Part shown: positions 56,521 through 64,000 of the stretch, one piece after another
Position numbering within the stretch: the first letter of the stretch is position 1
Layout: each line of letters opens with the position of its first letter
NCBI GenBank assembly: GCA_014529385.2
Contig: CM043959.1
Coordinates: 49,261,788 to 49,325,787 of the forward strand
DNA from: Adiantum capillus-veneris
Lineage: Eukaryota; Streptophyta; Polypodiopsida; Polypodiales; Pteridaceae
Length of the DNA: 64,000 nucleotides
Direction of reading: 5' to 3'
Translations under genes and position numbers: made by a program
Notes under the pieces: model-generated
What the model saw: the letters and a program-made list of their open reading frames with translations, nothing else
Databases searched by the model: none
What the model was told of the DNA's origin: nothing

Positions 56521-57170
56521 GGGGCCCCCCAGAAGTCTGAAAGTATTCCCTTTTGTGACAATCTCCCCGACCAGTCAGAAGGGTCAAATGAGTCATTTTT
56601 TGACAGGGAGATCAGCCTTGACTTCTCTATATTACAATGGGACCCTGAAGCTACTGAGAACATTTGTACAATCTCCAGAGCTTTCTTGACAACCTGGGGG
56701 CACACCTTCAAGAAGAGGAGAGAATTGCCTGCAAATAGTTTTGCTAGTAGTTGGTTATTTCCTGGTAAAGCCAGGCCTTGCAACTCCTCTCGCTCAGCAC
56801 TAGCTTTGAGCGTTGTGATTAAAGGATGTGATCCTATGGCAAAAAGAAGGGGGGCCAGAGGGCATCCCTACTTAATAGACCTTTTGACCTCAAAAGAGCC
56901 CACGATTCTATCGTTAAATAGGAGCTCTGATTGGCTACTAGTCCCCAATGCATGTATAAGATGACATAGGCGAGGCCCAAAGCCCAGAGCTTCCATGGCT
57001 GCTTCTATATATGTCCGTGTTATGACAGCAGAATGCACTCTTGCTTTGTGTAAGGTGCGTATTCGATGCCCACCATTGCTGCCAAGATGTTATCATGAAT
57101 GGACCTTCCTTTGATGAACCCATGTTGATGGGGAGAGATGATCTTGTTGAGTAAGGTGGCTAATTTGAGG
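56505..57170 (-). pseudogene. LINE copy 2 RT remnant
   Basis: Frame LALPGNNQLLAKLFAGNSLL corresponds to the catalytic region of copy 1, but the ADD motif has become AGN, so the active site is destroyed. Upstream sequence still pairs with the RT of copy 1 to the truncation point at 57,170. Confidence 0.85.
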
Positions 57171-57178
57171 GCAAGAGG

Positions 57179-57730
57179 TATTTTATGGCCTTTCAAAGCT
57201 CATATTAAAAACAATAATGTGGTTTTAGTACAAAGCTATGATCTAAAGTGTTTTTTAATTTATTTATATCAATCAAAAACATATTTTTTTAGGATTCAAG
57301 CTTCCATAAATCATACAATTGAGCTGCGATTTGAAACTTTGTCAAAACATTAGCTTGTAACTAAACAAGCATGTAAATGGAATTCTAGATGCTACAATTG
57401 GGTTTTTTCTTGAGGAATTTTCTCTAATATATTAATATAGACAAATCTTTTGAAGTTATGCTCATTTTAATTGCTAGTGTCTCTCATGTGAAAAATAGGA
57501 ATTTTTAATGTGTGCAATTTTGCAATGTAACAAAATCTCCTACTTGTACTTTACACAAACATCAATAACTATTATCTTACTAGTGTGTGACCCTGCGTTG
57601 CTGTGGCCAAGAAAAGCATGGTCAGTGGGTCACACACATACATTTATATTTGTAGGTGTGTGTGAGTGTGCATATGCACACAAGTGAAGAGGGTGGAACG
57701 TAGTACTTGTAATCACTCCAAAAATATGAC

Positions 57731-57733
<3 letters not shown>
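57179..57733. other. no supported gene
   Basis: AT-rich sequence between the truncated LINE and the microsatellite cluster. Confidence 0.5.

Positions 57734-57780
<47 letters not shown>
57734..57780. repeat. (CT)n microsatellite
   Basis: About 46 bp, pure CT. Confidence 0.95.
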
Positions 57781-57781
<1 letters not shown>

Positions 57782-57857
57782 CAGAACTTAAGATCAAATT
57801 TTTTGAGTAGATCTTTGATATCTATTTGAATCAATGAAAATTTTCTTCTCCCCCCAT

Positions 57858-57930
57858 CCCCCCCCCCCCCCCCCCCCCCTCTCTCTCTCTCTCTCTCACA
57901 CACTCTCTCTCTCACACACACACACAGTAT
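57858..57930. repeat. C22 tract followed by (CT)n and (CA)n
   Basis: A compound repeat: 22 C, then CT and CA runs. The same C-CT-CA arrangement occurs at 61,935 and 62,603. Confidence 0.93.
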
Positions 57931-58099
57931 TTAGGTTAAAACTTTTCGAGTAGATCTTTAAAATCTCTCTGCATGAATAAAAAAAGAAAACTATAATAAC
58001 CATTGAGTGTGGTGAAATAGTTATCACAAATCCCTCTTAAGTTAAAGAGTTGTTATGTTAGAGATTTGAAGTCTCTTGATATGTTCCCATGATATTAGA

Positions 58100-58370
<271 letters not shown>

Positions 58371-58462
58371 CACATACACGTGCTGGTGCACAACCCCACG
58401 ACACCCTCTCTATCTCTCTCCATCAATCTTTATCGGAAAATGGAGGCTGTAAGGAGTTGCAA

Positions 58463-58464
<2 letters not shown>

Positions 58465-58511
<47 letters not shown>
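58465..58511. repeat. (CT)n microsatellite
   Basis: A pure CT run; 58,512-59,281 after it shows no supported gene. Confidence 0.95.
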
Positions 58512-58512
<1 letters not shown>

Positions 58513-59279
58513 ACTGATGGAATTGTAATTGGAAGCATGCCATAAAAATCTTCTCTACAAAATGTACATGTATTACAATTCTTGTAGTTGATCCTTGTTG
58601 GACAATAATAGAATATCTTTTTCAGTAAAGATATGGTCAGTTGCATGGCCTTCATCTCTTTATGTGGAAGAAATTTTCCAAATTAACAATCCTTCACGCA
58701 ATTGATGCCTCTACATGGAGGAAATTTTCAAGAGTTCTATGTCAAAAAGTAATGTTTTATGTAGCACAAATGCAAGAGCCTTTGCTGGAGAAAGTTGTTG
58801 AAATCATTATCTGGATATCCAAATTCTCATGGCAATATAATTCTCCACACTCCACCTAAGCTCATGAGTCCAAAGATACATTCTAAAGTAACACTTTTCA
58901 TTTCCCTCAAATTCACCACCCTTTGTTTTATTTTGAACCTCAAAAGTATGACCTCAATAGCCAATTGTGTAACCATCTCAATCCACCACAAGAGTTTCAA
59001 CCTCTTTTGGTGTTCACAATCTCATGTCCTTGAGTTGTAATCAAGACTGTATCACCGTATATTAGGATACTTTATCTTTGGATTTCCATAGTCTTTCTCT
59101 CGCAAGGCTATCATGTCTACAAACTCTAACACAGACAATCTATTATTTTATGCACTATTTGAAAGCCAATATTGCAAGTGCTAGTTAGATAAAGCATTCT
59201 CATTGAAGAATCCCTAACTCTCATTTTCCTTGAAATGGTATGTAGTTGCTTTTGGAAGGCTACCAAGTTGCCACGGAAT

Positions 59280-59281
<2 letters not shown>

Positions 59282-59359
<78 letters not shown>
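59282..59359. repeat. (CT)n-(GT)n compound microsatellite
   Basis: CT run to 59,326, then GT run to 59,359. The upstream bases (GTAGTTGCTTTTGGAAGGCT) match the sequence before CT runs at 61.1, 61.6 and 62.3 kb. Confidence 0.95.
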
Positions 59360-59360
<1 letters not shown>

Positions 59361-59751
59361 TCGGGCAACCCTAACTCGTGACTCTACTCTGCTCCATTGT
59401 GGGTGCATGGGCGGTGCCCTTAGAAGGAGGTTAGACACAGAGCCACCCCACCCCCTCCTCAAGAAGGCATGTGTGTGCTCATTTTATTTTGTAAACCTGC
59501 TCTGCTATAGGTTTTTCTAGCGAGCTCTCTTGTCGTGATTGCACAGAGCTTTGGCCATTCATCCTGGGACAATCAAGCGAGTAAATTCGGGTTGTCACCG
59601 AGCTGTTGACCTGTATAAATCCTGGCTTAGGCCAATACAATTTGCATTACCGCCTTTTCTATTTGGAGGCGTGCAAGCTCTTGCATCGGGGTGTTGCACC
59701 ATCGCCACCCGAGCCTCATCTCGAGCCAACAAGCTCACTTTTGTCGGGGTC

Positions 59752-60450
59752 ATGGCAACACCCCTAAAGCTCGACAGTACTGCCCGCCTCCAAAACAAAG
59801 CTGAGAGACTTTGCAAGGAGAACAACGAACTGAAAGAGAGACTCGTTGCAATCGAGGCCCGTCTCACTGCAATGGAGGAAAGAAAAGATGAAACGGAGCA
59901 GATGGAAGCCATACTCACTAAAGCAAAAGAAGAAGTAGCAACCACCCTCGCTCAAGATTCAAGTACATGAGGAGATCTCTCGCAAGATTGAAGACAATGT
60001 GGCATCCACACCACGTGAACGAAAACGGCAAGAAGATATAGCTCTCAATGTTCGCATTGACGGACTCCCAAGCAATTGGGAAGGGGAGGGGACCTCAAGC
60101 TCGATGAGTCCCTTTCCCAAATTCAAGCAATAATCCCAATTAGAGTGCAATGGGACCAAGCAACAATCATCAGCCTCACACATGAACACCGCACCAGCCA
60201 TGTGATCCTAACTTTCAAGATCAAGGCAAATTGAATCAAATTCCTCGAGCAATTGAGACTTCTCGCAGACGCCAAAGTTTAATTTGCAGAAGATCTTACC
60301 TTTGCCCAACTCAAACAGAAGAAAGTAGAACACCAAAAGGTGCATGAAGCATGCGCAGTTGGAAAATGAGCAGTTCACCAAGTAGGTAAAGCCATGTCCA
60401 AGAGTTTTGAACTCCCAACTAGCTACCCCTTCACCTGTCCCTCCTTAGGT
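59752..60450 (+). pseudogene. decayed coiled-coil ORF, possibly a LINE ORF1-like RNA-binding protein
   Basis: The frame from ATGGCAACACC (59,752) gives MATPLKLDSTARLQNKAERL and a long coiled coil (NELKERLVAIEARLTAMEER). It stops at 59,968. Shifted frames then give RKRQEDIALNVRIDGLPSNW and, after another shift, SQIQAIIPIRVQWDQATIIS, TSHVILTFKIKAN and ADAKV. A coiled coil followed by a NVRIDGLP-like segment and a basic domain resembles L1-type ORF1 proteins (coiled coil, then RRM). That reading is inference. There are several in-frame stops. Confidence 0.45.
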
Positions 60451-60593
60451 TTTGTTCTTTTTTTTAACCCTTTGTTGGACCCTCAGTCCTTAACTGAGAT
60501 GCATCTGACAGCTCCTCCACTTAGAAGGAACTCTTTGTAATGTTTTGTCTTTCCGTCCCATAGGTGATAGCTGACCTCCGTGGATGATAAATT

Positions 60594-60595
<2 letters not shown>

Positions 60596-60656
<61 letters not shown>
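60596..60656. repeat. (CT)30 microsatellite
   Basis: A pure CT run at the start of the 60.6-62.8 kb tandem array. Confidence 0.95.
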
Positions 60657-60659
<3 letters not shown>

Positions 60660-61104
60660 TTGGTGTCCCACGCGAGGGTGCAAATTTTTCTTATGCTTGT
60701 GCTTGGGGTGGCAAGAGAGTGACTGTGGATATACCGAGCATCAAACTTTTTAGTGCCTCTCTTGCCCTTCCATTTTGGGTCTACTTAAGACGTGTCTTTG
60801 CAAAAAAAAAGAGGATTTTAGTGTATTTTTAACAACTAAAATTGTAAAAACGTGGGCTACATTCCAAGCTTTACTCAAAGAAAATCGATAAATTTTGCAA
60901 GTTTTCAACAATTCTTCATAGTTTGCAAGTTTTAGTGTTTAACATAAAATTGAAAGAGTTTTATTTGTGCCCTTGGTTCCTAAATCACTTGAATTAGGAA
61001 AAATAGTATAAATAGGTGAAGCATATCTTATCGTAGAATTGACTCTTTTTTTTTTTGAAACAATATGTAATTGCTTTTGGAGGGATGCTGAGTTGTTGAG
61101 AGAA

Positions 61105-61150
<46 letters not shown>

Positions 61151-61580
61151 GCCAATGTCCCAAACGAGGGTGTAATAGATTTTTGACAGGTGCACCTCCT
61201 CTTTGTGCATAGCTTGGTAAAGAGAGTAACTATGGATATACTAAACATCTAACTTTTTAATGCCTCTCATGCCCTTCCATTTTGGATCTATTGGAAAACT
61301 GGGTTTAGTGTATATTTATCCGTCTAAAATTATAGAACCTGGGCTATATTCCAAGCTTTCCTTAAAGAAAATTGATAAAACTTAGCAAGTTTTAGTGTAA
61401 ATATGATAATTCTTCAAATTATAACCTAAAAATTGGAAGAGTTTTATTTGTGTCCTTATTTGTTAAATAGTTTTGATTAGAAAAAATAGTCTAAGTAGAT
61501 GAAGAATTTTATCATAGAATTGATTCCATTTTTCTTGAAACAATAAATAATTACTTTTGGATGGCTTCCAGGTTGTTGGG

Positions 61581-61620
<40 letters not shown>

Positions 61621-61932
61621 CAATTTGGGGCTATTCAAAATCTGTGTTTGCAAAAAACCAAGGTTTGTATTTTTAACCATCGAAATTTAAAAAATCCCAA
61701 ATTGCAGAACCAAGGTTTATTGTATTTTTAACAAGCTAAAATTATAAAATCCTAGACATATTCCAAGCTTACCTTGAAGAAAACCAATACTGTTTTACAA
61801 GTTATAGTATAAATATCATCAATTCTTCAAATTTTGAGTTAAAAACAGAAAGTTTTTAGTGTATCCCTTATTTACTTTAAAATTATTCAATTATTAAAAA
61901 CATTTGGAACTCTCTTTGAGCCCCCCCTCCAC

Positions 61933-61934
<2 letters not shown>

Positions 61935-61965
<31 letters not shown>
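61935..61965 (+). repeat. C31 homopolymer
   Basis: 31 C, followed by CT and CA runs. The partner copy has 18 C. Confidence 0.93.
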
Positions 61966-61967
<2 letters not shown>

Positions 61968-62249
61968 TCCCTCTCTCACACACACACACACACACATGTG
62001 CTTCCATTTTGGGATTATTCCAAGCTTTCCTTAAAGAAAATTGATAAAACTTAGCAAGTTTTAGTGTAAATATGATAATTCTTCAAATTATAACCTAAAA
62101 ATTGGAAGAGTTTTATTTGTGTCCTTATTTATTAAATAGTTTTGATTAGAAAAAATAGTTTAAGTAGATGAAGAATTTTATCATAGAATTGATTCCATTT
62201 TTCTTGAAACAATAAATAATTACTTTTGGATGGCTTCCAGGTTGTTGGG

Positions 62250-62287
<38 letters not shown>

Positions 62288-63058
62288 CAGTTTGGGGCTA
62301 TTCAAAATCTGTGTTTGCAAAAAACCAAGGTTTGTATTTTTAACCATCGAAATTTAAAAAATCCCAAATTGCAGAACCAAGGTTTATTGTATTTTTAACA
62401 AGCTAAAATTATAAAATCCTAGACATATTCCAAGCTTATCTTGAAGAAAACCAATACTGTTTTACAAGTTATAGTATAAATATCATCAATTCTTCAAATT
62501 TTGAGTTAAAAACAGAAAGTTTTTAGTGTATCCCTTATTTACTTTAAAATTATTTCAATTATTAAAAACATTTGGAACTCTCTTTGAGCCCCCCCTCCAC
62601 AACCCCCCCCCCCCCCCCCCTCTCTCTCTCTCACACACACACACACATGTGCTTCCATTTTGGGATTATCTGAGATCGTTATTTGATACAAACTTGGATT
62701 TAGTGTATTTTAAGAGGCTAAAATTGCAAAAACCTAGCTAGACTCCAAGTTTTCCTTGAAGTAAACCAATAAACTTTTGTTGGTGTCAATAAGAATAGTT
62801 TCTTAAATTTTGCCTATATGAGCAATTTCTTCTTAAATTTTTGACTTTTATGGCTATCTGCCTTGAAAAAGAAAAGCTTAACCTCCTTTCAATTGGCATT
62901 CAAACAGAAAGGTAAAGCCTTCAAAAGAAAATTTGCAGTCAGCCTATCTTTTTTATTAACTTCAAAGGTTGAAAGTTGAAAATGTTCACAGCTTTCACTT
63001 TCAAGCTTCACCAAAACTAGTGTGACTTTTAAGGCAAGCGTTGTTTTTTTTTTTTTTG

Positions 63059-63118
63059 GGCAGAACTCACAATTGTCAGTGCATTATATTGCTCATCCCA
63101 AAAATTACAAGGTCTTCC
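63059..63118 (-). mobile_element. ~60-bp 3' tail of the LINE family with A tail
   Basis: Matches the last ~60 bp of both LINE copies (ACTCACAATTG.., ATTATATTG, CATCCCAAAAATTACAAGGT). A run of T directly outside is the A tail on the minus strand. It is either an extremely truncated insertion or the tail of a SINE that shares the LINE 3' end. Confidence 0.75.
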
Positions 63119-63330
63119 AAGAAAATAATGTTTATTGTTATAACAACAATCCGAGTTGGCCCGGTCAATTTTCGTTTGGGGGTGATTAATAAGAATCTCA
63201 ATAGATACTCTTGAGGAAAATATGGGTGGGGGGCACGTGGTGGAAGGGAGGGAATGAGACTCATTCGGTGCCTCAACATGAGCGAGAAGAGACAAATATT
63301 TTTTTCTGAGGTTTGCACAGGTATCCATCA

Positions 63331-63331
63331 C

Positions 63332-63371
<40 letters not shown>
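63331..63371. repeat. (GA)n microsatellite
   Basis: A pure GA run of about 40 bp. Confidence 0.95.
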
Positions 63372-63373
<2 letters not shown>

Positions 63374-63613
63374 CGCACTCCAACTAACCTCCCATGTCTA
63401 TTCAGAAAGAAGATAGAATCTGCAAGGAGGATGAGAAAAGCTACACTGGCACCATTGACTGTAGAAAGAGAATGGCATCGAAAGAAGACATGAGGGTGGA
63501 GACAGAGGGCAAAAGAGCAGAATCCGTCTTGAGGCCAGGTGAGAATTTGGGATGCAAGGCATGAGGTCGGTTTGTTCCCTTCGGTTTGCAGGTTGGTCAC
63601 GAAGTCGGGGATA

Positions 63614-63680
<67 letters not shown>
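63614..63680. repeat. (CA)32 microsatellite
   Basis: A pure CA run followed by a short GA run, possibly in the 5' region of the gene suspected at the right edge. Confidence 0.95.
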
Positions 63681-63684
<4 letters not shown>

Positions 63685-63951
63685 AGAGAGTTTTGTCTAC
63701 ACTGAGAGTCAATGGTGGCGGTCATCGGCATCGAGAACGGTGTATGCAGGTTGGCTCGGAAGGGCTGCCATCATCGGAAGGGAGGACCCTGTAGCACGTC
63801 AACCAGAGAGAGGCAGTTTTTCGTCTCATTCGTCTGTAGGGTACTACTTGATTGAAGTGCACAGGGAAGGGGAAGAGCGTGGCTCTCTCAGGTCTGTGTG
63901 TATAGGGTGACACTGCAGCAGGAGTTTGTCTAAGGCAGCCCCCGGGCTGTT

Positions 63952-64000
63952 TGCATCAATGGTTGTCGCAAGCAAGCAGCAGGACCTTGCTGCCTATGTA
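63952..64000 (+). CDS. possible N-terminus of a gene running out of the window
   Basis: ATG in GCATCAATGGTT opens MVVASKQQDLAAYV to the last base. The upstream 300 bp is GC-richer than its surroundings and follows CT/CA repeats, as leaders often do here. Too short to name. It could also be chance. Confidence 0.25.

Larger units (their letters stand above)
54786..57170 (-). mobile_element. 5'-truncated LINE, same family
   Basis: About 2.4 kb collinear with 44.48-46.86 kb of the larger LINE: RT catalytic end, linker, zf-RVT module and the same 3' end. GCAAGAGG occurs at both borders (54,778-54,785 and 57,171-57,178) and is a likely target duplication, overlapping the element by up to two bases. 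Truncation lies within RT, as expected from incomplete target-primed reverse transcription. All frames are broken. Confidence 0.88.
60596..62770 (+). repeat. tandem array of ~500-670-bp units anchored on CT/C runs
   Basis: The units share ATTCCAAGCTTTCC, AAGAGTTTTATTTGTG, TTTTTTGAAACAATA, GCTTTTGGA..GGTTGTTG and then a CT run. The best pair is 61,351-62,019 and 62,020-62,670, a 669-bp period with near-identical sequence. An older diverged unit lies at about 60,850-61,350 and a partial one at 62,700-62,770. Two units contain C tracts of 31 (61,935-61,965) and 18 (62,603-62,620). Open frames here are repeat artefacts. Confidence 0.88.

Overview
The window looks like repeat-dense nuclear DNA of a land plant. 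The evidence is nested plant-type LTR retrotransposons (Ty3/gypsy of the Tat type with two RNase H domains, and Ty1/copia primed by initiator-Met tRNA), plant L1-type LINEs with a DUF4283/zinc-knuckle ORF1 and a zf-RVT tail, spliceosomal introns, and very abundant (CT)n, (CA)n and (TA)n microsatellites. The exact lineage cannot be read from the sequence. A seed-free plant such as a fern is my guess, at low confidence. I see no rRNA, tRNA, CRISPR or prokaryotic-style operon, and almost every coding stretch is broken.

Layout. 0-7.6 kb holds two Tat-type Ty3 remnants in opposite orientation. The minus-strand one keeps an intact 949-codon RT to RNase H to integrase frame but has lost most of gag, protease and the RT N-terminus. 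7.6-10.4 kb holds short tandem duplications and a decayed minus-strand copia gag-protease with a clear 5' LTR and primer-binding site. 10.4-11.6 kb and 22.1-24.3 kb look like two pieces of an older plus-strand element.

Between them, 11.6-22.1 kb is the most unusual part: two convergent, intron-containing, decayed genes. The plus-strand gene (12,048-16,189) resembles a transposase, with a helix-turn-helix, Cys clusters and a D..D..E-like core. The minus-strand partner (21,801-16,638) has a basic N-terminus, an unrecognised middle domain, an acidic exon and a last exon with an HAD/FCP1-like DVNG motif. Both genes have a (CT)n leader, the shared 11-mer TCTCCCACCAT at or near the start codon, and an intron filled with tandem arrays of the same TTTGGTACT-type motif in the sense direction. 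I read this as one large two-gene DNA transposon-like unit of a type I cannot name.

24,291-32,381 is a complete minus-strand Ty1/copia element with 143-bp LTRs and a 6-bp target duplication. It seems to carry a further long-LTR insertion in its leader. 32.4-38.8 kb is a decayed plus-strand Ty3 element, itself interrupted by a small non-autonomous LTR element carrying about 100 bp of (GA)n. 39-44.5 kb holds microsatellites, two inverted-repeat elements and a ~250-bp satellite. 44,459-51,685 is a LINE inserted into that satellite with a 13-bp target duplication; a ~1.04-kb foldback element lies in or beside its 5' region. 54,786-57,170 is a 5'-truncated LINE of the same family, and a ~60-bp tail of that family lies at 63.06 kb. 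57.6-63.7 kb is dominated by microsatellites and a ~500-670-bp tandem array with long C tracts, around a decayed coiled-coil ORF. A possible real gene start sits at the right edge.
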